Assembly (NCBI GenBank): GCA_945957335.1
Contig: CAMFLJ010000002.1
Location: forward strand, 1-39,319
Length of the DNA: 39,319 nucleotides
Origin: an uncultured Actinomycetes bacterium
GTDB taxonomy: Bacteria; Actinomycetota; Acidimicrobiia; Acidimicrobiales; Acidimicrobilacustridaceae
Direction of reading: 5' to 3'
Positions 26,902 to 35,114 of the stretch are shown here, one piece after another. The notes below the pieces were generated by a model. That model was not told the origin of the DNA. It saw only the letters and a list, made by a program, of their open reading frames with translations, and ran no database searches. Made by a program: the position numbers and the translations under genes. Numbering within the stretch: position 1 is the stretch's first letter; each line of letters opens with the position of its first letter.

Positions 26902-27018
26902 TCAGTAGACGCCGCACATGCCGTCGATGGAGATCTCCTCGACGAGGAGCTCCTCTTCGGCGGTGTCGTCGTCGGTGACCAACTCGTCGGTCTCGGTGTG
27001 CTCGAGCGTCTGCTCCAT
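26902..27018 (-). CDS. mftA: Mycofactocin precursor peptide (38 aa)
   Basis: Manual translation: MEQTLEHTETDELVTDDDTAEEELLVEEISIDGMCGVY*; C-terminal IDGMCGVY is the MftA core. Missing from the supplied ORF track. Confidence 0.93.
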   Translation of the reverse strand: MEQTLEHTETDELVTDDDTAEEELLVEEISIDGMCGVY

Positions 27019-27096
27019 GTCCCCTCCAGAGGAAGCGGCGGTGCGCCCATCCTACCGGCCCCGCCCGGCCCGCCTGTAGCCCGGCCCCGGCCTGTC

Positions 27097-27143
27097 CCTC
27101 TGGTTCGGTTCATGAGCCCATGGGCGACGTGCTGTACCAGAGG
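27097..27143. repeat. 47-bp imperfect palindromic repeat, copy 1
   Basis: CCTCTGGTTCGGTTCATGAGCCCATGGGCGACGTGCTGTACCAGAGG; 44/47 identical to copy 2; complementary 12-bp ends (2 mismatches). Confidence 0.85.
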
Positions 27144-27224
27144 GGCCGGCGGGGCGCGCGGTGGCGCGCGTTTGTGCGCGCGGTATCCACCACGCTGTCA
27201 CACCCCCTGGGTACCGTCGCCGAC

Positions 27225-27407
27225 GTGGCCCGACCCCGCACCTTCGAAGAGCCGCGCGTGCCCACCGCCGTGCGCCTGCCCGAGTCGCTGCACGACCGCC
27301 TCCACCGCGAGGCCTCGGCGCGCGACGTCTCGGCCAACCTGCTCGTCACCAAGGCGCTCGAGGCCTACCTCGAGAAGCTCCCTCCCGTCGAGGAGGTCGC
27401 CCCGTGA
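27225..27407 (+). CDS. Small ribbon-helix-helix (Arc/CopG-like) DNA-binding protein
   Basis: VARPRTFEEPRVPTAVRLPESLHDRLHREASARDVSANLLVTKALEAYLEKLP; GTG start chosen so the upstream repeat stays non-coding. Confidence 0.7.
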   Translation: MARPRTFEEPRVPTAVRLPESLHDRLHREASARDVSANLLVTKALEAYLEKLPPVEEVAP

Positions 27408-28897
27408 CCGAGCCCAAGAAGCGCACGCGGACCGTCACCTCCAACTTCGGGTCGTCGCGGCGGGAGAGCCACGACGCCACCGCCTTCTACGACCGCTTCG
27501 TGGCCCCCGAGGTCTCCTCCGACGACACCGTCGAGCTCAACGACCCCGGCGTGGTCGACACCATCCACCTCGGCGACATCTCCGAGGTGCAGAACCTCAA
27601 GCCCAACTCGGTGGCCCTCGTGGTCACCTCGCCGCCCTACTTCGCGGGCAAGGCCTACGAGGAGAGCCTCGGCGAGAACGGCGTGCCGGCCGACTACTTC
27701 GAGTACCTCGCCATGCTCGAACGGGTCTTCGCCGAGTGCGAGCGCGTGCTCGAGCCGGGCGGGCGCATCGCGGTCAACGTCGCCAACCTCGGCCGTCGCC
27801 CCTACCGGTCGCTGGCCGGCGACGTCACCCAGATCCTCCAGGACCTCGGCCTGCTGTTGCGGGGCGAGGTCGTGTGGTGGAAGGGCCGGGCCGCCGGCGG
27901 CTCGTGCGCATGGGGCACGTTCCAGCGCCCCTCCAACCCGGTGCTGCGCGACGTCACCGAGCGGGTGGTCATCGCCAGCAAGGGCCGCTTCGAGCGGGCG
28001 CTCACGCCGGCCCAGCGCGAGAAGCGCGGCCTGCCCCACGAGTCGACCATCTCCAAGGACGAGTTCCTCGAGGCCACCACCGACCTCTGGGAGATGCCGC
28101 CCGAGAGCGCCACCCGGGTCAACCACCCGGCGCCGTTCCCGGTCGAGCTGCCCGAGCGGCTGATCCACCTCTACACCTACAAGGGCGACCTCGTGCTCGA
28201 CCCGTTCATGGGCTCGGGCAGCACCGCGGTGGCCGCCGTGCGCACCGACCGCCACCACGTGGGCTACGACCTCGACCCCGAGTACGTCGCCCGGGCCGAG
28301 GCCCGCATCGCGGCCGAGGTCGAGCGCCTCGGCGCCATCGACGTCGACCAGCTCTCGCTGTTCAAGGTCACCCTCCCGGCGGTGAAGGTGAAGGACCAGC
28401 CCGAGCCCGAGCCCGGCGACTACCAGTCGCGGGCCGTGCGCGAGGGCCGCCAGGCCAAGGAGATCGCCGAGGCCCTGCTCAAGGACTGCGGCTTCGACAT
28501 CAAGGGCCACGACGTGGGCATGCCCGGCGGCGTCGAGGTCAACATCGTGGCCGCCGACGCCAACGGCACCGACTGGGCCTTCGACGTGTCGGGCGCCTTC
28601 ACCTCCAACCGGGCCGGGCTCAAGCGCACCGACACCCTCTGGAAGGCGCTGGGCAAGGCGTCGGTGCTCTCGCTCGACCCCACCTTCGACATGCCCGTGG
28701 TGCTGCTCACCACCGACAAGCCGGCCAAGGGCAGCGCGGGGGCCAAGGCCCTGGCCGCCTCCACCGGATGGCACCCCGGCCGCGAGCGCCGCCGGCCGGT
28801 GGCCGCGGTGGTCGAGATGCTCGACGCGCAGGGCCGGGCCGAGCTCACGCGCTACGCCGCCGAGGGCCGCATCGCCCTGCCGCACCTCCCCGACTGA
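27404..28897 (+). CDS. Beta-class site-specific DNA methyltransferase (N4-cytosine or N6-adenine) with C-terminal extension
   Basis: VTSPPYFAGKAYEE (motif IV) precedes VLDPFMGSGSTAVAA (motif I); WEMPPES...NHPAPFPVELPERLI; GTGA overlap with the RHH gene. Confidence 0.92.
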   Translation: MTEPKKRTRTVTSNFGSSRRESHDATAFYDRFVAPEVSSDDTVELNDPGVVDTIHLGDISEVQNLKPNSVALVVTSPPYFAGKAYEESLGENGVPADYFEYLAMLERVFAECERVLEPGGRIAVNVANLGRRPYRSLAGDVTQILQDLGLLLRGEVVWWKGRAAGGSCAWGTFQRPSNPVLRDVTERVVIASKGRFERALTPAQREKRGLPHESTISKDEFLEATTDLWEMPPESATRVNHPAPFPVELPERLIHLYTYKGDLVLDPFMGSGSTAVAAVRTDRHHVGYDLDPEYVARAEARIAAEVERLGAIDVDQLSLFKVTLPAVKVKDQPEPEPGDYQSRAVREGRQAKEIAEALLKDCGFDIKGHDVGMPGGVEVNIVAADANGTDWAFDVSGAFTSNRAGLKRTDTLWKALGKASVLSLDPTFDMPVVLLTTDKPAKGSAGAKALAASTGWHPGRERRRPVAAVVEMLDAQGRAELTRYAAEGRIALPHLPD

Positions 28898-28903
28898 CCG
28901 GCC

Positions 28904-29998
28904 GTGTCGGCCGACCGCACCTTCGTCACCGAGCTGGCCACCGGCCTCGGCATGCTCCTGCCCCCCGAGGGCGAGGTGGCGGAGCTCGGCGCGCTCATCG
29001 ACGCCCGCCCCCCGCAGCTCGCCAACCTCGGACCCGACGGGTGGCAGCGCCTCGCCGAGCTGTGGGCCGGTGGGGCCTTCGCCGACGACTTCGCCCACGG
29101 CGCGGCCAACGGCCGGGCCTTCGCCGCCGCTCCCGACGCCCTCAACGGCCGGCCACCGCGCATCGTCGAGTGGACCGGCCCCCGCCGGGCTCCCGGCGAC
29201 GAGGTCGTGCCTGCCGACCTGCGCGTCGACCACGTCTACCTCGTGAGCTGCAAGTACCTGTCGAAGGTGCTGCACAACGCCTCGCCTCCCCGGCTGGTCG
29301 ACGGGCTGCTGGCCCAGGGCCCGGTCGAGGAGCGCGGCGACTGGTACGCCGCGGTCGCACCCGCCGAGCACGCCGAGCTCTACGCCGCGTGCACCGACGC
29401 CCTCGGCGGCGGCTGGCCGGCGCGGGCCGACGAGCTCGACACCGAGCAGCGCCGCGCCCTCGCCACAGCCCTGCGCGGCGCCTGGCCCGACGACGCGGTC
29501 GAGCCCTACGGCCGTCTGTGCGCGGCCGTGGCCTCGGCCACCGTCGCCCGCTGGTCGGCCCGCATCGACGCGCGCTCCCGCGAGGCGCTGCTCTGGCGGC
29601 TGCTGCGCATCGGCTCGGCCCCCTACTTCGTGCTCGGCAGCAGCGCCTCGGGGCCGATGCGGCTCCGCATCGACACGCCGTGGGACTGGCGCCAGCGGTT
29701 CGCCCTGCGGGGCTTCGAGGTCGAGGCCCAGCCCGGCGGCCAGCCGCGCGTGGCCTGGCGGGGCCACTACCGGGTGCTCGCCACCGGCGACGACCGCACG
29801 GTCGAGGGCCACGTCGAGCTGCGCTGGAGCCACGGCCGCTTCAGCGGGCCGCCCGAGGCCAAGGTCTACCTCGACACCCCTCACGACCAGGTGCCCGGCT
29901 ACCACCCGCTCGACGGCGGGCCCGTGGCCCCGGCCGATCCACCGCCGCCGGCCGATGGCGACGTCGACGGCGACCTCGACCTGACCCTGTTCGGCTGA
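28904..29998 (+). CDS. Putative nuclease / restriction-endonuclease-like protein, partner of the methyltransferase
   Basis: Starts 6 bp after the methyltransferase stop, same strand; VPADLRVDHVYLVSCKYLSKVLHNASPPRLV resembles a PD-(D/E)xK core strand. Function inferred from context. Confidence 0.5.
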   Translation: MSADRTFVTELATGLGMLLPPEGEVAELGALIDARPPQLANLGPDGWQRLAELWAGGAFADDFAHGAANGRAFAAAPDALNGRPPRIVEWTGPRRAPGDEVVPADLRVDHVYLVSCKYLSKVLHNASPPRLVDGLLAQGPVEERGDWYAAVAPAEHAELYAACTDALGGGWPARADELDTEQRRALATALRGAWPDDAVEPYGRLCAAVASATVARWSARIDARSREALLWRLLRIGSAPYFVLGSSASGPMRLRIDTPWDWRQRFALRGFEVEAQPGGQPRVAWRGHYRVLATGDDRTVEGHVELRWSHGRFSGPPEAKVYLDTPHDQVPGYHPLDGGPVAPADPPPPADGDVDGDLDLTLFG

Positions 29999-29999
29999 G

Positions 30000-30015
30000 C
30001 CGCCTCCGGAGGCGG
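30000..30015. terminator. 16-bp perfect palindrome between convergent genes
   Basis: CCGCCTCCGGAGGCGG between stops at 29998 (+) and 30018 (-). Confidence 0.5.
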
Positions 30016-30017
30016 GG

Positions 30018-30647
30018 TCAGGCCTCGTCGTCGGCGAGGGCGAGGCGCCTGTTGCGGCGCCGGGCCTTCACCACGAGGTACCCGAAGCCGAGCACCAGGG
30101 CCGCGATCACCACGTTGTTGATCACGCCGTGCCACTCGTCGGCGCGCTCCCACTGGTGGCCGAGCAGCTGGCCCACGACGATCCACACCGCGTTCCAGAG
30201 GAGGCTGCCCAGCGCGGTGAGCAGGGTGAAGCTCCAGAACGGCATGCGCTCGGCACCGGCGGGGATGCTGACCACCGAGCGCACGACCGGCACGAGCCGC
30301 CCGAACAGCACGACCTTGGCGCCGTGGCGGTCGAACCACGCGAAGCCGGTGGCGACGTCGTCGGCGGTCAGGCCGATCCACCGCCCGACCCGGGCCAGGA
30401 ACCGCTCGAGGCGCTCGCCGCGGATCCACGCGCCGAGCCCGTAGAGCGCCCACGCGCCCACGACCGAGCCGACGGTGGCGAGCAGGATCGCCGGCACCAC
30501 GCCGAAGCGCCCGGTGTCGACGTTGAACCCGGTGAGCAGCAGCACCAGCTCCGAGGGGATGGGCGGGAAGATGCTCTCCAGCGCCACCAGCAGCGCCACC
30601 CCCGGCAGCCCGATGGCGTCGATCACCTGCGTCGCCCAGTCGATCAC
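30018..30647 (-). CDS. DedA family membrane protein
   Basis: LESIFPPIPSELVLLLTGF, FDRHGAKVVLFGRLVPVVRSVVSIPAGAERMPFWSFTLLTALGSLLWN. Confidence 0.92.
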   Translation of the reverse strand: MIDWATQVIDAIGLPGVALLVALESIFPPIPSELVLLLTGFNVDTGRFGVVPAILLATVGSVVGAWALYGLGAWIRGERLERFLARVGRWIGLTADDVATGFAWFDRHGAKVVLFGRLVPVVRSVVSIPAGAERMPFWSFTLLTALGSLLWNAVWIVVGQLLGHQWERADEWHGVINNVVIAALVLGFGYLVVKARRRNRRLALADDEA

Positions 30648-30806
30648 GGGCGCCCATCCTACGAACCCCGCTTCGTCCGTTGGGGTCGCCCCCCACCACG
30701 GCGCTGGAACCGGGTTTCGGTGCGCCGTGACGGGCGGCCGTACCATGCGGCGGCCGAGCGGGGCCCCACCCGGCGGCGCGACCAGCACGCAGACAGCGAG
30801 GACACC

Positions 30807-31685
30807 ATGGGCTACCCGGACGGCATCGGCGCCATCGACTTGATGATCGGCTTCCCCTTCACCGACAAGAAGGCGACGTACGACTACCTCCGGGCCGGCA
30901 TCAAGGACACCGGCGAGGACGCCTCGGTGATGCCCGCGGGCTACATGTTCAAGGACACGCCCGACGAGGCCGGCGACCGCGACCCCGTCGAGGTCACCTT
31001 CACCGAGATGGACAAGTACGGCGTGGCCGCCGGGCTGTTCGGCGTCAGCGAGAACTCGATCGAGGCCAAGAAGCGCTACCCGAACCGGGTGTTCTTCAGC
31101 ATCGAGGTCGACCCCAACGACATCACGGGCGCGGTGCGCAAGATCCGCGACACCCACGCCGAGCACGGGCTCAGCGCGGTCACCACGTTCCCGGCCGGCT
31201 GCATCCCGCAGGTCCCGGTGAGCGACCGCCGTTACTACCCGATCTACCAGACGTGCATCGACCTCGACATCCCGATCATCTCCAACGCCGGCATCCCCGG
31301 CCCCCGGGTGCCGGCCGAGTGCCAGAACGTCATGCACTTCGACCAGGTCTGCTACGACTTCCCCGAGCTGCGGATCGTGATGCGCCACGGCGCCGAGCCG
31401 TGGGAGGAGCTGGCCGTCAAGCTCATGCTCAAGTGGCCGGGGCTCTACTACATGCCGTCGGCGTTCGCCCCGAAGTACTACCCGGAGGCGATCATCAAGT
31501 ACGCCAACAGCCGGGGCCGCGAGAAGGTCATGTACGCCGGCTACTACCCGGCCGGGCTCACCCTCGAGCGCATCTTCACCGAGATGCGGAACGTGCCGCT
31601 CAAGGACGAGGTGTGGCCGCTCTTCCTGCGGGAGAACGCCAAGAAGGTCTTCAAGATGGACACCGTCCACGAGCTGGGGTCCTGA
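30807..31685 (+). CDS. Amidohydrolase-2-family metal-dependent hydrolase
   Basis: MGYPDGIGAIDLMIGFPF...MDKYGVAAGLFGVSE...YPNRVFFSIEVDPND...IYQTCIDLDIPIISNAGIPGPRVP. Confidence 0.8.
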   Translation: MGYPDGIGAIDLMIGFPFTDKKATYDYLRAGIKDTGEDASVMPAGYMFKDTPDEAGDRDPVEVTFTEMDKYGVAAGLFGVSENSIEAKKRYPNRVFFSIEVDPNDITGAVRKIRDTHAEHGLSAVTTFPAGCIPQVPVSDRRYYPIYQTCIDLDIPIISNAGIPGPRVPAECQNVMHFDQVCYDFPELRIVMRHGAEPWEELAVKLMLKWPGLYYMPSAFAPKYYPEAIIKYANSRGREKVMYAGYYPAGLTLERIFTEMRNVPLKDEVWPLFLRENAKKVFKMDTVHELGS

Positions 31686-32404
31686 TGGCCACCGTCGTCA
31701 TCACCGGGGCCGGCCAGGGCCTGGGGCGCGCGGACGCCGTGCGCCTGGCGGCCGACGGCTGGTCGGTCGTGTGCCTCGACCTCAACGGCGACCTCGCGGC
31801 CGAGACCGCCGAGCTGGTCGGCGGCACGTCGTTCGCCGTCGACGTCACCGACCGCGACGCCGTGCTGGCCGTGGCCGACGAGGTGCCCGAGTGCACGGCG
31901 CTGGTCAACAACGCCGGCATCTGGAAGTTCCACTCGATCCTCGACATGACGCCCGAGCAGGCCCGCTCGGTGTTCGAGGTGAACGTGCTCGGCATCATCT
32001 GGTGCACGCAGGCCTTCGTCCCGAAGATGAAGGCGGCCGGCACCGGCTCGATCGTGAACATGTCGTCGGGCGCGGCGTGGACGAGCTCGCCCGGCCTCGG
32101 GCTCTACCCGGCCACCAAGTCGGGCGTCGAGTCGCTCACCAAGACCATGGCGCTCGAGCTCGGCCCCGACAACATCCGGGCCAACGCCATCGGCCCCGGC
32201 CTGATCGTCAGCGACGGCACCGCCGCCAACTACCAGGGCGACGCCGCCGCCAAGCGGGCCAAGGGCGTGCCCATGGCCCGCGTGGGCGACCCCACCGACA
32301 TCGCCGACGTGGTCGCGTTCCTGTGCGGGAACGACTCGCGCTACGTCAGCGGCCAGGTCATCTACGTCGACGGCGCCGTCACCGCAGGCGCCCTCGCCCG
32401 CTGA
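31685..32404 (+). CDS. SDR family oxidoreductase
   Basis: VVITGAGQGLGRADAVRLA; NNAGIW; YPATKSGVESLTKTMALELGPDNIRANAIGPG; TGATG overlap with the upstream gene. Confidence 0.9.
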   Translation: MATVVITGAGQGLGRADAVRLAADGWSVVCLDLNGDLAAETAELVGGTSFAVDVTDRDAVLAVADEVPECTALVNNAGIWKFHSILDMTPEQARSVFEVNVLGIIWCTQAFVPKMKAAGTGSIVNMSSGAAWTSSPGLGLYPATKSGVESLTKTMALELGPDNIRANAIGPGLIVSDGTAANYQGDAAAKRAKGVPMARVGDPTDIADVVAFLCGNDSRYVSGQVIYVDGAVTAGALAR

Positions 32405-32427
32405 GCCACGGTCCCGCCGAGCGCACC

Positions 32428-33429
32428 ATGGCCACCTCCCTCGACGACCTGCTCGCCCGGCGGGTCGACAAGGTGGGGGAGGTGGCCGTCAGCTCGGGTG
32501 ACGTCCTGCGCTGGAGCGAGGCCCACCGGGTGCGCTCGCCTCGGCACTGGCCCGATCGCACGCCCGGCTGGGTGGCGCCGCCGGCGATGGTCACCTCGTT
32601 CGTGCGGCCCCTCGAGTGGCGGCCCGACCGTGACGGCCCGCCGGGCGACCGCGGCTCGACGCTGCACGAGGAGCTGAAGGCGCTCCTCGGCCTGCCGCTG
32701 GGCATCGCCTCCGGCTACGAGCTCGAGCTGCACGCCCTGCTGGGCGACGGCGACGAGCTGGTGGCGGTCGAGCGCATCGCCGAGGTCGGCGAGCCCGAGG
32801 TGTCGCGCCTGGGCCCGGGTCGGCGCTGGGTGATCGAGAACGCCATCTCGCGGGTCGGCGATGGCGCCCTCGTGGCCGTCGAGCGCTTCCACATGCTCGG
32901 CTACGACCCCGCCGCCCCTCGCCGGCCCGAGCCCTCTTCCTCCTCTGGTTCGGTTCGTGAGCCCAGGGGCGACGTGCCGTACCAGAGGGAGGGGAGCGTG
33001 GTCGCGGTGGAGGAGGTGGACGTCAGTGCGGTGGCGATCGTGATGGGCGCGTCGGCCAACCGGGTGTGGACCCCGGCCCACGTCGACGTCGACGCCGCCA
33101 ACGCGGCGGGCATCGCCGACATGTTCCTCGACACCTCCACCCAGCTCGGGCTGCTGTCGGTGGTCGGTGGCCGGGCCGCGCACGACGACGCCCGGCCGGG
33201 CCGGCTCTCGCTGCGGATGCGCCGGCCGGTCCTGCGCGGCGACCACCTGGTGGTCGAGGCCACCGCCGCCCCGGTCGTGGTCGACGACTCGGGCGTGGCG
33301 TGGGTGGAGGTCGACGTGCGGGCGACCGTCGGGGGCGAGGTCCGTAGCTCGGTCACCGGCCGCTACGCCGTGCCGGGCGGCGATGCCACCGACCCGTGGG
33401 CCCTCGGCCCCGACCGCTGGCACCCCTGA
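32428..33429 (+). CDS. Double-hotdog MaoC/FAS1-like dehydratase-domain protein
   Basis: N-terminal FAS1-like hotdog (ELKALLGLPLGIASGYELELHALLGDGDEL) and C-terminal hotdog (VWTPAHVDVDAANAAGIADMFLDTSTQLGLL...LSLRMRRPVLRGDHLVVEA). Confidence 0.7.
   Translation: MATSLDDLLARRVDKVGEVAVSSGDVLRWSEAHRVRSPRHWPDRTPGWVAPPAMVTSFVRPLEWRPDRDGPPGDRGSTLHEELKALLGLPLGIASGYELELHALLGDGDELVAVERIAEVGEPEVSRLGPGRRWVIENAISRVGDGALVAVERFHMLGYDPAAPRRPEPSSSSGSVREPRGDVPYQREGSVVAVEEVDVSAVAIVMGASANRVWTPAHVDVDAANAAGIADMFLDTSTQLGLLSVVGGRAAHDDARPGRLSLRMRRPVLRGDHLVVEATAAPVVVDDSGVAWVEVDVRATVGGEVRSSVTGRYAVPGGDATDPWALGPDRWHP
32942..32988. repeat. 47-bp imperfect palindromic repeat, copy 2, inside the hotdog-protein CDS
   Basis: CCTCTGGTTCGGTTCGTGAGCCCAGGGGCGACGTGCCGTACCAGAGG; ends complementary over 12 bp with one mismatch; contributes about SSGSVREPRGDVPYQRE in frame. 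Confidence 0.85.
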
Positions 33430-33463
33430 ACGACCGGCGCGGGCTGGCCTAGGTTCTCGGGCC

Positions 33464-34642
33464 ATGCCCGACGCCACGCCGCAGCCCTTCACGATCCACG
33501 TCCCCGACGAGGTGCTCGACGACCTCGACCGCCGGCTGGCGAGCGTGCGCTGGCCCGACCAGGCGCCGGGCGAGGCGTGGACCTTCGGGATCCCCGTCGA
33601 GGTGATGCGGCAGGTCGTGTCGTACTGGCGCGACGGCTACGACTGGCGGGCCCGCGAGGCCGCCATGAACGCATGGCCCAACTTCGTCACCACCGCGGCG
33701 GGCGAGCAGGTCCACTTCCTCCACGTCCGCTCGCCCGAGCCCGACGCCACCCCGCTGGTGCTCACCCACGGCTGGCCCGGCTCGTTCGTCGAGTTCCTCG
33801 ACGTGCTCGGCCCCCTCTCCGACCCGGTGGCCCACGGCGGCGACGCGGCCGACGCCTTCCACGTGGTCGTGCCGTCGATGCCGGGCTACGGGTTCTCGGG
33901 CCCCACCGTGACCGAGGGCGTCGACTCCAAGCGGGTCGCCGACGCGGTGGCCGAGCTGATGGCCCAGCTGGGCTACGACCGCTACGTCGCCCAGGGCGGC
34001 GACTGGGGCGCCATCGTCACCCGCCACCTCGGCGAGAGCTACGCCGACCGCCTGCTCGGCGTGCACTTCAACATGCTCTTCGCCTTCCCCGCGGCCGACG
34101 ACCCCGACCCGATGGGCGGCGTCACCGACGCCGAGCTGGCCCGCTTCGGCGCCGCGGCCGAGCGCATCTCCGACGGCACCGGCTACATGGCCATCCAGAG
34201 CACCAAGCCCCAGACGCTGTCGTACGGGCTCACCGACTCGCCCACCGCGCTGGCGGCGTGGATCCTCGAGAAGTTCCAGGTCTGGAGCGACCTCGACGAG
34301 GGCGGGCTCGAGGCCACCTACGGGTGGGACCGCCTCCTCGACAACGTGATGGCCTACTGGGTGACCGGCACCGCCGGCTCGGCGGCGCGGCTCTACGCCG
34401 AGTCGCGCCGGGCCGGCACGGCGGCCGACCAGCCGTGGGCGGGTCGGGTCGACGTGCCCACCGGCTACTCCCACCAGCCCTACGAGCTGATGCAGACCCC
34501 CCGGGCCTGGGCCGACAAGAAGTACCGCATCGTCCACTGGAACGAGCAGGAGCGCGGTGGGCACTTCGCCTGCATGGAGCGGCCCGAGCAGTTCGTGGCC
34601 GACCTGCGCGAGTTCAACCGCGTGCTGGCCGCCCTCGACTGA
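33464..34642 (+). CDS. Epoxide hydrolase (alpha/beta fold, EHN domain)
   Basis: FTIHVPDEVLDDLDRRLASVRWPD, LVLTHGWPGSFVEFLDVLGPL, MPGYGFSGPT, VAQGGDWGAIVTRHLG, GGHFACMERPEQF. Confidence 0.93.
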   Translation: MPDATPQPFTIHVPDEVLDDLDRRLASVRWPDQAPGEAWTFGIPVEVMRQVVSYWRDGYDWRAREAAMNAWPNFVTTAAGEQVHFLHVRSPEPDATPLVLTHGWPGSFVEFLDVLGPLSDPVAHGGDAADAFHVVVPSMPGYGFSGPTVTEGVDSKRVADAVAELMAQLGYDRYVAQGGDWGAIVTRHLGESYADRLLGVHFNMLFAFPAADDPDPMGGVTDAELARFGAAAERISDGTGYMAIQSTKPQTLSYGLTDSPTALAAWILEKFQVWSDLDEGGLEATYGWDRLLDNVMAYWVTGTAGSAARLYAESRRAGTAADQPWAGRVDVPTGYSHQPYELMQTPRAWADKKYRIVHWNEQERGGHFACMERPEQFVADLREFNRVLAALD

Positions 34643-34654
34643 AGCGAGCGCGGA

Positions 34655-35065
34655 TCAGCCGGCGGCGGCCGAGCGCTGCGCGGCGAGCGGGTTGTAGTAC
34701 TCGCGCTGGCGGCAGATCAGCCCGTCGCGGAACCCGTAGACGATGACGTAGCGGTTCTCGTAGGGCGCCCCGTTGGGCGTGTAGGTGCCGGTGGCGGCGG
34801 CCTCGACGATCAGCTCGTCGGGGTCGACGGTGTCGTGCACCTCGACCACCCGCAGGTCGAGCTCGAACAGCCCGAGCGCGGTGGTGAGGTAGGGCTGCAC
34901 GACGTCCTTGCCCTCGAGCCGCTTGGGCGGGTCGGCAAACGGGAACTCGAGCACGAGGTCGTCGGTGTAGTGGGCCATCTGCCCGGCGGCGTCGCCGGCG
35001 TTGATGGCGCGCACCGCGCCCTCGACCGCGGCCTTGTTGCGGGCCCTCGTCTGGTCGTCCCCCAC
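34655..35065 (-). CDS. SnoaL-like / NTF2-fold protein
   Basis: AINAGDAAGQMAHYTDDLVLEFPFADPPKRLEGKDVVQPYLTTAL...ENRYVIVYGFRDGLICRQREYYNPL. Confidence 0.85.
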   Translation of the reverse strand: MGDDQTRARNKAAVEGAVRAINAGDAAGQMAHYTDDLVLEFPFADPPKRLEGKDVVQPYLTTALGLFELDLRVVEVHDTVDPDELIVEAAATGTYTPNGAPYENRYVIVYGFRDGLICRQREYYNPLAAQRSAAAG

Positions 35066-35114
35066 GGCTCCCCCTGCAACTCGTCGGCGGGCACGGGGCC
35101 CGCCGGTCTCCCGG

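Noticed and set aside
27365-29905. 846-aa minus-strand ORF opposite the methyltransferase operon
   Set aside because: Same low-complexity antisense pattern; the plus-strand genes are motif-supported.
26812-30444. 1210-aa plus-strand ORF across mftB, mftA and the methyltransferase operon
   Set aside because: Arg/Pro/Ala-rich off-frame read-through with no domain signal.
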